This document shows, piece by piece, positions 36,626 through 45,509 of a stretch of 64,000 nucleotides of DNA (its first letter is position 1; each line of letters begins with the position of its first letter). This DNA is from Bog-756 sp963699345 (GTDB lineage Bacteria > Actinomycetota > Acidimicrobiia > Acidimicrobiales > RAAP-2). Under the pieces are notes generated by a model, which was not told where the DNA came from, made no database searches, and saw nothing but the letters and a program-made list of their open reading frames with translations. The stretch lies in NCBI GenBank assembly GCA_963699345.1, contig CAVOTL010000005.1, positions 1,612,001 through 1,676,000 on the forward strand, in the 5' to 3' direction. The translations under genes and the position numbers were made by a program.

Positions 36626-37519
36626 ATGAGCGGAGTCGGCGTCATCGGTCTGGGCAACATCGGCGGAGCCATCGCGCGCAACCTCGTCGCCGACGGGCAC
36701 CCGGTCACCGTCTTCGATCTCGACCCCCGGCGGATGGAGGGGATCGGGGACGCCACCCGGGGAGGGTCGGTCGCCGACGTGGCGGTCGCCGGGGGCGTCA
36801 CCTTCACCTCGCTGCCGGATCCCCGGACCGTGACATCGGTGGCGGCCGAGTGGGCCGACGCCGCGCCCACCGGATCCGTGCTGTGTGACCTGTCCACCAC
36901 GCTGCCCGAGAGCAACCGGGCGATCGCCACGCGGCTGGCCGGGAGTGGCCACCGATTCGTCGAAGCCCCGCTCACCGGCGGCCATGTCGGCGCCACCCAC
37001 CGCAAGCTGGTCTTCATGGTGGGAGGCGACGACGAGGCCGTGGCGGCCGTGCGGCCGCTGCTCGACTCGCTCGGACGGGCGACCTTCCACGTCGGCCCGG
37101 TAGGGGCCGGCACCACGATGAAGCTGGCCAACAGCCTGCTGGCGTTCAGCGGTGCGATCGCGGCGTTCGAAGCGGTATCGCTCGCCGTCAAGGCCGGCAT
37201 CGACGTGCGCACCGCCACCGACATCGTCAAACTCAGCGGCCCGTCGAACTACTTCCTCGATCGCGGCATCGAAGGGATCGACACCCGTGGCCGGCCGACC
37301 GAGTTCTCGCTACGGCTCGCCGCCAAGGACGCCCGGCTGATCGGCGAGCTCGGATCGGCCGAAGGGGTGCCGACACCGGTCGCCGAAGCCACGCTCGCCT
37401 TCCTGAGCGATGCCGTCGAACGTGGCCTGGGCGAGCACGACTGGTCCGACCTCGTGCTGGCCGCCGAGGCCCGTGGGGGTGTCGAACTCGTCATCGCTCC
37501 GGAGCGGGAGGAGCCCTAG
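36626..37519 (+). CDS. NAD(P)-dependent 3-hydroxyisobutyrate-dehydrogenase-family oxidoreductase
   Basis: 297 residues from the ATG at 36626. The Rossmann motif is VGVIGLGNIGGAIARNL, followed by the substrate signature FVEAPLTGGHVGA and the catalytic Lys in GAGTTMKLANSLL. The full family length is present. It oxidises or reduces a beta-hydroxy acid or related carbonyl; the true substrate is unknown. First gene of a rightward group with the DUF35, thiolase-like and CMD genes; its TAG overlaps the next GTG by one base. Confidence 0.88.
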   Translation: MSGVGVIGLGNIGGAIARNLVADGHPVTVFDLDPRRMEGIGDATRGGSVADVAVAGGVTFTSLPDPRTVTSVAAEWADAAPTGSVLCDLSTTLPESNRAIATRLAGSGHRFVEAPLTGGHVGATHRKLVFMVGGDDEAVAAVRPLLDSLGRATFHVGPVGAGTTMKLANSLLAFSGAIAAFEAVSLAVKAGIDVRTATDIVKLSGPSNYFLDRGIEGIDTRGRPTEFSLRLAAKDARLIGELGSAEGVPTPVAEATLAFLSDAVERGLGEHDWSDLVLAAEARGGVELVIAPEREEP

Positions 37520-37938
37520 TGGCCAGGGTCCCGATCGCCGACTATTTCGAGGTCACGGAGGACGACGACGCACCGGCCCGACTGCGCGGCAGCCGGTGCC
37601 CCGCCTGCGACGAGGTCTTCTACCCGCGCCGGCTCGTGTGTGCGAAGTGCCTGCACGAGGGCACCGACGACGTGCTGTTGAGCACCACGGGCACGCTCTG
37701 GACGTGGACCTGGGTCCACGTCCCGCTCTTCGCCAAGACCGACGCCACGGTGAGCAAGTACGCGGTCGGCCAGGTCGACCTCCCGGAGGGACCGAGGGTC
37801 CAGGCGATCCTCATGGGTTCGCCGGGTGACTTCTCGATCGGCATGCAGCTCCAACTCGGCCTCGAGACGCTGCGCCAGGACCCGGACGGGAACGACGTCG
37901 TGATCTACCGGTTCACCCCCACCGGCGGCACCCGGTGA
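37519..37938 (+). CDS. DUF35 OB-fold protein with rubredoxin-like zinc ribbon
   Basis: 139 residues, GTG start overlapping the previous stop. The zinc ribbon CPAC(D)...CAKC has Cys27, Cys30, Cys41 and Cys44, followed by an OB-fold (TTGTLWTWTWVH, KYAVGQVDLPEGPRVQAIL). DUF35 proteins pair with thiolase-like partners, as in ChsH2-Ltp2, and supply part of the active complex or of CoA substrate binding. The four-base overlap with the thiolase-like gene and matched strand make a complex very likely. Confidence 0.9.
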   Translation: MARVPIADYFEVTEDDDAPARLRGSRCPACDEVFYPRRLVCAKCLHEGTDDVLLSTTGTLWTWTWVHVPLFAKTDATVSKYAVGQVDLPEGPRVQAILMGSPGDFSIGMQLQLGLETLRQDPDGNDVVIYRFTPTGGTR

Positions 37939-39107
37939 AGTTCGACGACGCGGCGATCGCCGGCGTGGGCCAGGTCCGCTTCGGCGCCTACCCCGACGTG
38001 CCCGCCCTCGAACTGGCACGGGATGCCGGGCTGTTGGCGCTCCACGACGCCGGGCTCACCCTGGCCGACATCGACGAGGTGTTCGTCGGCTACCTCGGCC
38101 TGCACCACCAGGTGGGGGTGAGGGCCGTCAAGGAACTCGGGCTGACCGGCCTGCCCGTGACCCATATCGAGAACGCGTCGGCCACCGGGCTGTTCGCCTT
38201 CCGGGAGGCGGCCTGGGCGGTGTCGTCGGGTCGGGCGGAGGTCGCCCTGGCCCTCACCTTCGACAAGATGACCGACGTGACCGGGCGCGGCTCGAGCGCC
38301 GCCAGCATGAGCCGCGGAGCGGGGCGCGATCAGCTCGACGCGTCGATCCTGCCGGCCGCCTTCTTCGCCCTGTGGGCCCAACGGCGGATGTACGACTGCG
38401 GCACCTCGCCCGAGACCTTCGCGGCCATCGCCGCCAAGAACTGGAACCACGGCGCCCTCAACCCGCTGTCCCACCGCCGGCCCGACCACACCGTGACCGT
38501 CGACGAGGTCATGGCGTCGCGCCTGATCGCCGACCCGCTGACCGCCATGATGTGCTGCCCCGCCGATGACGGCGCCGCCGCCGTCATCGTGGCGTCCGAG
38601 GAGTTCGTCCGCCGGCGGTATCCCGACCGCCGGGTCGTCCGGTGTCTGTCGTCGGCCGCCCAGAGCGAGGCCTACTCGCCCGGGCACGCCTTCCTCGGAC
38701 CCGTGGTCGGCCCACCCACGATGACCCGGACCACCGGCCAGGAGGCCTACGAGAAGGCCGGGGTCGGCCCCGAGGACATCTCGCTGGCGTTGTGCCACGA
38801 CGCATTCGCCAACGAGGAGCTCGAGTACTACGAGTTGCTGGGCTTCTGCGAACCGGGCGAGGGCGACAAGCTCGTGGCCGATGGCGAGACGACGCTGGGC
38901 GGGAGGATCCCGTTCAACACCGACGGTGGCCTGATCGCCCGCGGCCACCCCGGAGGCCCGACCGGAGCCGCCATGGTCCACGAGGTGACGCGGCAGCTCC
39001 GACACGAGGCCGGCGTCCGACAGGTCGACGGCGCCCGGCTCGGACTCGTCCACTGCGTCGGTGGCGGAAGTGTCTGCACGGTCAACATCTTCGAGGGGGT
39101 CGATTGA
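37935..39107 (+). CDS. Thiolase-like (lipid-transfer protein / Ltp2-type) protein with Ser in place of the nucleophilic Cys
   Basis: 390 residues, GTG start. Thiolase fold of the SCP-x/lipid-transfer type: PVTHIENASATGLFAFREAA, DKMTDV, CHDAFANEELEYYELLGF, GGLIARGHPGGPTGA and C-terminal HCVGGGSVCTVNI. The position of the nucleophile in N-C-A-T-G is Ser82, so ordinary thiolysis is unlikely. The C-terminal His and the second Cys are kept. Loss of the nucleophile together with an adjacent DUF35 gene is the pattern of retro-aldolases such as Ltp2, which release short carbonyl compounds from CoA-activated side chains. Neighbouring SDR, MaoC and ligase genes supply the preceding steps. Confidence 0.85.
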   Translation: MKFDDAAIAGVGQVRFGAYPDVPALELARDAGLLALHDAGLTLADIDEVFVGYLGLHHQVGVRAVKELGLTGLPVTHIENASATGLFAFREAAWAVSSGRAEVALALTFDKMTDVTGRGSSAASMSRGAGRDQLDASILPAAFFALWAQRRMYDCGTSPETFAAIAAKNWNHGALNPLSHRRPDHTVTVDEVMASRLIADPLTAMMCCPADDGAAAVIVASEEFVRRRYPDRRVVRCLSSAAQSEAYSPGHAFLGPVVGPPTMTRTTGQEAYEKAGVGPEDISLALCHDAFANEELEYYELLGFCEPGEGDKLVADGETTLGGRIPFNTDGGLIARGHPGGPTGAAMVHEVTRQLRHEAGVRQVDGARLGLVHCVGGGSVCTVNIFEGVD

Positions 39108-39108
39108 C

Positions 39109-39483
39109 ATGACGACGGAGGATCTGGATGCCGGACGGGAGATCCAGGTGACGCTGTGGCCACAGATGGCCGCCGGCGCCACCCCGCGGCCGGCCGCCAA
39201 GCTGGCTCCCGACTTCTATGCCTGGGTCACCGAGACGGCCTTCGGCAAGATCTGGTCCCGCGAGGGGCTGCCGCTGCGCGAGCGCAGCCTCGTCACCGTG
39301 GCGATGCTGGCGGCCCTCGGGCGCACCGGCGAGCTGCGCGGGCACCTCGCCGGGGCCCGCAACCTCGGCATCCCACAGGAGGAACTGGTCGAGGTGCTGA
39401 TGCAGGTCGCCGTGTACGCCGGGGTGCCGGCCGCCAATGACGCCCTCGGCGTCGCCGCCGAGGTCTTCGGCATCACGGTGTGA
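39109..39483 (+). CDS. Carboxymuconolactone-decarboxylase-family protein
   Basis: 124 residues from the ATG at 39109, one base after the thiolase-like stop. The helical CMD core is complete (LRERSLVTVAMLAALGRTGELRGHLAGARNLG, EVLMQVAVYAGVPAANDAL). There is no AhpD-type CxxC, so it belongs to the PcaC-like rather than the peroxidase-like branch. It may decarboxylate or isomerise an intermediate of the same pathway; that is inferred only from context. It converges with the MaoC gene (4 bp between stops). Confidence 0.85.
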   Translation: MTTEDLDAGREIQVTLWPQMAAGATPRPAAKLAPDFYAWVTETAFGKIWSREGLPLRERSLVTVAMLAALGRTGELRGHLAGARNLGIPQEELVEVLMQVAVYAGVPAANDALGVAAEVFGITV

Positions 39484-39487
39484 CGCC

Positions 39488-40432
39488 TCAGTAGTAGATG
39501 GTGGTCTGCTCGGCCAGGCGGACGAGGGCCCCGTCCTGGTTGGTCCAGCGGAACTCGCTGGTGAAGAACACCATCGGGCCGCGCTTCGTCTCGCGCTCGA
39601 TGACATCGACGAAGCGCCGGGTCACCGACACCACGTCGCCCGGCCGGATCGGGGCCGCATAGCGGTTCCACTGACCACCGTTCAGCACCCGTCGTCCCGG
39701 CTCGACCCCCATGCCGAAGAGCCAGTCACCACTCCACGGCCGCTCCGGCATCCAGGCGAACGGATCGAAGTCGCGCGGCGCGACGATGCCGCCCCACGGG
39801 GTCGAGGCCGCGGCCTCGGCGTCGACGTACACCGGCGGCGGACGCTGCGGCCAGTAGGTCGCCATCGCCCAACGGGCGATGTCGTTGGCCCCGACCGGGG
39901 GCGCCGCCACCGGTGCCAGCGTGCGACCGATCCCGTCGATGGTCGCCTGGGTCAGGAACGTTCCGGGCACCGCCGCGCCGCTGGTGGTCGACGGTCGGGG
40001 ATCCCCGGGCATGGTGGCGTCGCCGTCCGGGAAGAGCACGACCGATGCGGTGGCCGGCGTGGTCTCCACACCGTCCTGGTTGGTGACGCCGAGGTCGAGG
40101 GACACGAGCCGATCCGCCACACCGGTGACCACGCCGTGCCCCGTGAGGGTGTCGCCCTTCAGGTTCGTCCCCCGGAACTCACAGCGGAACTCGGCGATGT
40201 CACCCGCGTCGCCGACCCAGTCGCGCAACAGGTTGTGGAGGTAGGCGATGCGGAGATTGCCCATGCCGAACACCCCGGGCATGCCGACCGCCCTGGCCGC
40301 CTCGTCGTCCATGTGGATGTCGATGAACTCGTCGTTCACGGCCGCGTAGCGGTTCCAGTTCTGGAGTCCGGTGGTGCGCACGAAGGGCGGCACCACCGTC
40401 CCGACCCCGGTGCCCGTGGATCTGGCGCCCAT
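39488..40432 (-). CDS. MaoC-like hydratase (double hot-dog, FAS1-type dehydratase)
   Basis: 314 residues from the ATG at 40432. The first hot-dog (about 20-130) contains NDEFIDIHMDDEAARAVGMPGVF, with the hydratase Asp/His pattern, and FRGTNLKGDTLTGHGVVTGV. The second (about 190-314) has AAASTPWGGIVAPRDFDPFAW and QWNRYAAPIRPGDVVSVTRRF, the N-terminal MaoC/FAS1-like pattern. Two-domain proteins like this hydrate enoyl-CoA in steroid and branched-chain degradation. It is divergent from the amidohydrolase, with only 18 bp between the start codons, so both transcripts are probably leaderless or nearly so. Confidence 0.85.
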   Translation of the reverse strand: MGARSTGTGVGTVVPPFVRTTGLQNWNRYAAVNDEFIDIHMDDEAARAVGMPGVFGMGNLRIAYLHNLLRDWVGDAGDIAEFRCEFRGTNLKGDTLTGHGVVTGVADRLVSLDLGVTNQDGVETTPATASVVLFPDGDATMPGDPRPSTTSGAAVPGTFLTQATIDGIGRTLAPVAAPPVGANDIARWAMATYWPQRPPPVYVDAEAAASTPWGGIVAPRDFDPFAWMPERPWSGDWLFGMGVEPGRRVLNGGQWNRYAAPIRPGDVVSVTRRFVDVIERETKRGPMVFFTSEFRWTNQDGALVRLAEQTTIYY

Positions 40433-40436
40433 CTCC

Positions 40437-40447
40437 GTTACGGTAAC
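40437..40447. promoter_or_regulatory. Inverted repeat in the 18-bp divergent start region
   Basis: GTTAC-G-GTAAC (40437-40447) sits exactly between the divergent MaoC and amidohydrolase starts. A perfect palindrome in this position is a good candidate for a TetR- or GntR-type operator controlling both genes. No regulator gene is in the immediate cluster. Confidence 0.4.
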
Positions 40448-40450
40448 CCC

Positions 40451-41620
40451 ATGGCGATCCGGGATCACGTCGTCGCGGACAGTGACCTCCACATCATGGA
40501 GCCACCGGACCTCTGGGAGCGGTACATCGCCCCGGAGTACCGCCACGCCGCGCCCAAGGGTCTGACCGACATCACCCGCGACATGCGCGTCCGGGTGAAG
40601 AACCACACGATGCTGAGGCTGGGCACCGTGCGCCCGCGACCGGCGGACGGCCCGCAACGCGGCTGGCGACCGGAGCACGAGAACGTCTACGCCGAAGCCG
40701 AGACCCGGAGCTGGGACGCGACGTCCCAGCTCGCCGCCATGGACCGTGAGGGGCTCGATCTGGCGGTGCTGTTCCCGTCGCGGGGTCTGTTCGTGCTGGG
40801 CCTCGACTCGACCGAGGCGATCGGCCAGGACGGGTTGGAGCCCGCGTTCGCCACCGCCATCGCCCGGGCCTACAACGACTACGTCAAGGAGATGTGCGAC
40901 CACGCGCCCGACCGCATGTACGGGGCGGGGATGGTCGCCCCGCACGACGTCGACGGGGCGGTGCGCGAGGCGCGCCGCTGCGTCGAGGAACTCGGCTTCA
41001 GGGCGATCTTCCTCGCGCCGGGGTGCGTCAACCGCCGGCCGTGGCACCACCCGACCTACGACCCGCTGTGGGAGGAGGTCCAGCGTCTCGACGTCCCGAT
41101 CACCTTCCACGGCGGCGGTCAGACGTACCTGACACCGGACTTCTCCCTCGAGGTCCTCGACGAGCTCATGCTGTGGCACACCTTCAACCAGCCACTGGCG
41201 ATCCAGTTCGTGACGGTGTGCCTGTGCGGCGGTGGCGTGCTCGAGCGCTTCCCACGGCTCCGTGTCGGACTGCTCGAGGGCAACTGCTCATGGGCGCCGT
41301 GGCTGTTGCACCGCCTCGACGAACACTACGAGTGGGTCGGAGCCGTCGACGCGCCCGACCTGACGATGAAGCCGAGCGACTACTTCCGCCGGCAGTGCTT
41401 CCTCGGCATCGAGGCCGAAGAGGAGACCGCCCAGCCCTACCTCGACACCTTCGGCGACGACAACCTCGTGTTCTCCACCGACTATCCGCACGGTGACTCG
41501 CTGTACCCCCACGCCGTCGACACCTTCGAACGGATGCCCTACCCGGAGTCGTCGAAGGTGAAGATCGTGGGCGACAACTGGGAACGCCTCTACGGCATCC
41601 CGCTCGTCAAGCACACGTAA
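40451..41620 (+). CDS. Amidohydrolase-family (ACMSD-like) metal-dependent hydrolase / decarboxylase
   Basis: 389 residues from the ATG at 40451. It begins with VVADSDLHIMEPPDLWERYI, where DxHxxE replaces the usual HxH metal site, as is common in actinobacterial members of this amidohydrolase-2 branch. ITFHGGG, the C-terminal FSTDYPHGDS (metal Asp, His) and FPRLRVGLLEGN follow. Related enzymes decarboxylate aromatic or ring-cleavage products, but for this branch the reaction is unproven. It is directly followed by a strong nested hairpin. Confidence 0.88.
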   Translation: MAIRDHVVADSDLHIMEPPDLWERYIAPEYRHAAPKGLTDITRDMRVRVKNHTMLRLGTVRPRPADGPQRGWRPEHENVYAEAETRSWDATSQLAAMDREGLDLAVLFPSRGLFVLGLDSTEAIGQDGLEPAFATAIARAYNDYVKEMCDHAPDRMYGAGMVAPHDVDGAVREARRCVEELGFRAIFLAPGCVNRRPWHHPTYDPLWEEVQRLDVPITFHGGGQTYLTPDFSLEVLDELMLWHTFNQPLAIQFVTVCLCGGGVLERFPRLRVGLLEGNCSWAPWLLHRLDEHYEWVGAVDAPDLTMKPSDYFRRQCFLGIEAEEETAQPYLDTFGDDNLVFSTDYPHGDSLYPHAVDTFERMPYPESSKVKIVGDNWERLYGIPLVKHT

Positions 41621-41663
41621 CCGACGGCGGCGATTGCCCCGGAGTCCACTCCGGGACCGTCGG
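41621..41663 (+). terminator. Nested stem-loop right after the amidohydrolase stop
   Basis: Outer stem CCGACGG (41621-41627) / CCGTCGG (41657-41663); inner stem CCCGGAGT (41638-41645) / ACTCCGGG (41648-41655). It starts at the base following the TAA. Because the S53 protease gene ends at 41732 on the opposite strand, it probably terminates both genes. Confidence 0.7.
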
Positions 41664-41731
41664 ATGTCCGAACGAGCGGTCCGGCGACTCCCGACTCCGC
41701 CGAATCCGCGGTCCACCCCGGGAAGGGGACC

Positions 41732-44700
41732 TCAGTGGGCGCGGTACGTGAACACGACGGTGGGCGCCACCGGCGAGTAGTGGCTGCCGTCCACGGCACT
41801 CGCCAGGGTCTCGACCCGGATCGGGACGGTGGTGCCGGCCTCGCCGGGTGGCGCGACGACGGTAATGGTGGTGGGGCTCCCACCGTCGTCCGTCCCGGGC
41901 CGGTTGGCGAATACGGTCGCCGGGACCGATCCGAAACGGACCCCGACGACCCAGCTGAGGTCGCTACCGGTCAGCACGACGTCCGTACCCCCTCCGGGTG
42001 GTCCGCGGAGGTGGCTGCCCGAGGACAGCGTCGGGTCCCCGGGTGGGTAGTAGACGAACGTGTCCACCGGGGGGTCAGCCGGCGAGCACGCCGTGATCGA
42101 GCACACCAGTACGTCGTCCCTTCCCGCGTCGGCGGCCGGGGTCACCAGGTCGAGTGTCGATCCGTGCACCGAGATGTCGGTCACCGTGGCGAGGGACGGA
42201 GCCCCGGCCACCTGGTCGACGATGAGGACGCTCCTGGCCGACGCGAAGCCGGACCCGGTGATGCGGAGCCTCGTGCCACCGGTCGTCGGCCCCGCCACCC
42301 TCGAGGTGCCGTCGCCCACCGCGGTCACCACCGGCGTCGGCGCCACCACGACATCATCGGAGTTGCTCGGCGGGATCGCCGACCCGAGCGCGTCCCGGTT
42401 CGGACTGGCCAGGGTCTGGACGGAGACGGGCAGGCTCAGAGGCAGGCCGGCGCCGGCCGGAGGCAGCGGCGAGCTCACGGTCACCTGGGTCGGGCTCACG
42501 GAGACGAGACCGGTGTCGACCGAGGTGGCCTCGCCCGGCGGCCCCGCGTCGGTCCACAGGTAGCCCAGGAGGCCGAGCCCGACGCCGTGCACCACGATCG
42601 GCGTCTTCCCGAAGGCACTCACGTACTGACGCCCGTCGGCTCCCGTCGCGGCGGTCACCGAGGTCACCCGGGGGACCGGCAGGTAGTCGTACTCCGTGAC
42701 GGCCGGCGCGGTCTCACACCCGCAGCCGGGTGGCGGGCTGATGGCACCGTCGGCGTCCCGGACGACCGTGCCCTGGAACGGCGGCAGGATCGGCGCCGCC
42801 GCGCTCACTCCGGCGGGCGTGGCGACCGCCACCTGGGTCTGACAGACGTCGTCCACCGGGTCGGTGGAGGTGGCGCACACCGTGGTCGGGCCCTCGGGCG
42901 GCACCGTGGCTGTCAACTGGTCATCGGAGATCACGTGCAACGAGGGGGAGCGGACCGAACCGATGTAGACGTCGGTGGCGGATCCGAACCCGGCGCCGTA
43001 GACGGTCACGGTGTCGCCTCCGCCGGTGGGACCGCCGGTCGGACCCACCGCGGTCACCGTGGCGACCGCCCCTCCGGCGGACGTGGCCACGTAGTGCAAC
43101 AGGCTGGAGGGACCCGGGGCGCTGGACGCTCCGCCACGGGTCGTCACCACCACCTGGTACGTGCCGGCTCCGTCACCGCCTCCGCCGTGGGCGGCGAGCG
43201 CGACGCCGGACGGCACCCGGAGGGTCAGGACGCCGGGACCGTCCACCGTCACCGATGACCGGTGGCCGCCGGACACCGGGACCGGGTACCCGCCGATGGT
43301 GACCGACGTGACGATGGGTGCGCCGGAGCCGTCCTCGAAGCCGGAGCCGTGGACGGTCACGAGCGGATCCGGGTCCGTGGCGCCGGCTGTCGCCGCCACC
43401 ACATCGGGCTGGAGGCTGTCGACGGTGGGTCGGGTGGCTGCAGCCGCCGCGCACAGCGCATCGGTGAGACCGGGCGCCCCTCCGGCTCCGGTGAGCATCG
43501 GCGTGCCCAGGCCGGTGGCCATGTCGTAGCCGACCGTCGCCGGAAACAGCCCGTGCGCCCCGGCGACGACGGCGTTCGAGCCCGTGGTGACGTCGTGGAA
43601 GGACTCGGCGTAGGCCGCCGGTTCGGAGGCCACGCGGTAGAGGAGCGGCGGGACGAACCCGAGCCCGGTACCCGCGCAGGCACCGGAAGAGGAGGTATCG
43701 GCCAACATGGCCGCCCACAGGGGTGCGGACGACGAGGTACCTCCGGCGGCCGTCCACTGACCGTCGTACACGACCGTCACCGCCCCGGCGGCCGGATCGG
43801 CGGCGGCACTCACGTCGGGTACCTCCCGACAGGCCGACAGTCCCGACCCGCAGAATCCCGAGCCGGAAACGGCGTGCGCCGAGTCGAGCACGGCGGGATC
43901 GGCGACGCCGGCCACGCCGCTGTCGACCTGCCAGCCCGGAGCGGTCCAGGTGCGCGAGAGTCCTCCTCCACCACCACCGCCACCCGACACGCCGCCCCAT
44001 GCGGACTCCGATCCGGTGGACACACTCGTGCCGCCGACGGCGAGGACGTACGGCTGGCTGGCCGGATCGTCCACCGCCAGGGTGGGAGGGACCGCGCGGG
44101 CGCCCTCGGTTCCGCAGTCGCTCGACCCGCTGTCCCCCGACGCCGCCACCACCGTCTGCCCCTGGGCGGCGGCCTGTTCGAACAGGAGGTTCTCGACCTG
44201 CTGCACGCCCGGTTCGTCAGCCGCCATGGCCGCCTCACACAGTCCAGCACTGGTGCTCACCAGCGAGGCGTTGTCGTCGGCCACGATCCGTCCGAACTCG
44301 TCCAGCGAGCCGGCCACGGTGTTCGGGGCTTCGTAGACGTCGATCGTCGCCCCCGGGGCGAGGGCCGAGATGTTCTCGATGTCGAGTGCGGCCTCTCCCG
44401 CCCCGGACCCGGCCGTCTGACCCCCGTCGACCGGGATCACATGCAGGCGTCCGGCCATGGCCGCGGCCGTGGCGGCGCCGAAGTAGCAGGTGTCGAAGGC
44501 GGCGATGTCGGAGGGGGCGAAGGGATCGAGCTCGTAGACGTCGACGGTCTGGCCCTGGCCGTCCGCCCCGTCCGTGAAGAGTCCGTCGACCCCGTACCGG
44601 GAGGCCACGGCCTCGTCCGTCAGGACGCCACCCGAGTCGCCGTCGGCCTGGGCCGCGGGGCAGGCCTCCGGTCCCGTCCCCGGCTGGGCGACGCCCGCCG

Positions 44701-45385
44701 TCGCGGTCCGGCCGGCCGATGCGGCGGGACCGGCACTGCGGTCACCCCGGTAGGCCAGCGACACCGGGTGGGGCGCGACCAGTTCGTCGAGACCGACGAC
44801 CGCGGTCACCGAGCCGGCCAGCGCCCGGGGGAGTTCGGAGGGAGCGGTGGTGACGCGGCCGAGGGAGCCGTCGGCCAGGCGGACGTCGCGGAGTCGGGTG
44901 TGGAACAGCCGCTCCACCCGCGACGCCTTCCCGGTGAGGGTCACGATCAACCCGTCGGCGGCCGGGGTGGTGGCGACACCGTCGGCCGCGGCCACCGATC
45001 GCAGTCCGGCCAGGGCCGTCGGGTCCCCGCCGAACTGCCGGGCGAAGCTCCCCCGGGTCAGATACCGGACCGTCGACCCGGCACGGGCTCGGGCGGCCGT
45101 GGCGGCCAGGAGCCCGAGCGCCGGGGCGCGACGGGGTCGAAGGACGACGTCGACCGACACCGGTGCGGTCGACGCCACCGCGCCGAGCGGAACCGCCCCG
45201 TCGGGCAGCGCGTCCGGGGTTCCCACGACGGTCAGAACGCCCCCGGTGGACGTCGGTCGGGGCCCGGCCACCGAGACGGGCGCGGCCGCACAGAGTGCCG
45301 TGACGGTCACCAGAACCAGGCCGGGCAGGAGCCACAATCGCCCAGAACGCTTCGCTTCGCCTGCCGCGTTCCGCCGCACCGCCAC
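41732..45385 (-). CDS. Sedolisin (S53, kumamolisin-like) protease with IPT/TIG repeats
   Basis: 1,217 residues, GTG start at 45385. Signal helix LLPGLVLVTVTALCAAAPVSV, then an activation prodomain (about 45-230) with the typical SRVERLFHTRLRD. The catalytic core follows, with Glu/Asp in GEAALDIENISALAPGA, the oxyanion Asp in AASGDSGSSDCG, nucleophilic Ser in GGTSSSAPLW and the Ca-site region YDMATGLGTPML. The remaining 550 residues hold several IPT/TIG-like Ig folds (TVTAVGPTGGPTGGGDTVTVYG, VTAVGDGTSRVAGPTTGGTRL, LRGPPGGGTDVVLTGSDL). It is an acidic-optimum secreted endopeptidase. The long TIG tail is unusual and suggests surface attachment or substrate binding. Confidence 0.9.
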   Translation of the reverse strand: MAVRRNAAGEAKRSGRLWLLPGLVLVTVTALCAAAPVSVAGPRPTSTGGVLTVVGTPDALPDGAVPLGAVASTAPVSVDVVLRPRRAPALGLLAATAARARAGSTVRYLTRGSFARQFGGDPTALAGLRSVAAADGVATTPAADGLIVTLTGKASRVERLFHTRLRDVRLADGSLGRVTTAPSELPRALAGSVTAVVGLDELVAPHPVSLAYRGDRSAGPAASAGRTATAGVAQPGTGPEACPAAQADGDSGGVLTDEAVASRYGVDGLFTDGADGQGQTVDVYELDPFAPSDIAAFDTCYFGAATAAAMAGRLHVIPVDGGQTAGSGAGEAALDIENISALAPGATIDVYEAPNTVAGSLDEFGRIVADDNASLVSTSAGLCEAAMAADEPGVQQVENLLFEQAAAQGQTVVAASGDSGSSDCGTEGARAVPPTLAVDDPASQPYVLAVGGTSVSTGSESAWGGVSGGGGGGGGLSRTWTAPGWQVDSGVAGVADPAVLDSAHAVSGSGFCGSGLSACREVPDVSAAADPAAGAVTVVYDGQWTAAGGTSSSAPLWAAMLADTSSSGACAGTGLGFVPPLLYRVASEPAAYAESFHDVTTGSNAVVAGAHGLFPATVGYDMATGLGTPMLTGAGGAPGLTDALCAAAAATRPTVDSLQPDVVAATAGATDPDPLVTVHGSGFEDGSGAPIVTSVTIGGYPVPVSGGHRSSVTVDGPGVLTLRVPSGVALAAHGGGGDGAGTYQVVVTTRGGASSAPGPSSLLHYVATSAGGAVATVTAVGPTGGPTGGGDTVTVYGAGFGSATDVYIGSVRSPSLHVISDDQLTATVPPEGPTTVCATSTDPVDDVCQTQVAVATPAGVSAAAPILPPFQGTVVRDADGAISPPPGCGCETAPAVTEYDYLPVPRVTSVTAATGADGRQYVSAFGKTPIVVHGVGLGLLGYLWTDAGPPGEATSVDTGLVSVSPTQVTVSSPLPPAGAGLPLSLPVSVQTLASPNRDALGSAIPPSNSDDVVVAPTPVVTAVGDGTSRVAGPTTGGTRLRITGSGFASARSVLIVDQVAGAPSLATVTDISVHGSTLDLVTPAADAGRDDVLVCSITACSPADPPVDTFVYYPPGDPTLSSGSHLRGPPGGGTDVVLTGSDLSWVVGVRFGSVPATVFANRPGTDDGGSPTTITVVAPPGEAGTTVPIRVETLASAVDGSHYSPVAPTVVFTYRAH

Positions 45386-45509
45386 TCCCGCAACGCCCCC
45401 GCCGGCGGCCCCTCCGCCTGCCGTCAGAGGCTATCCCACGGGCGACGGGGCGGCCCGGTCGGCGCCGGCCGGGGTCGCGATCCGACGAGGCGCAGCACGG
45501 CGGGACGGG

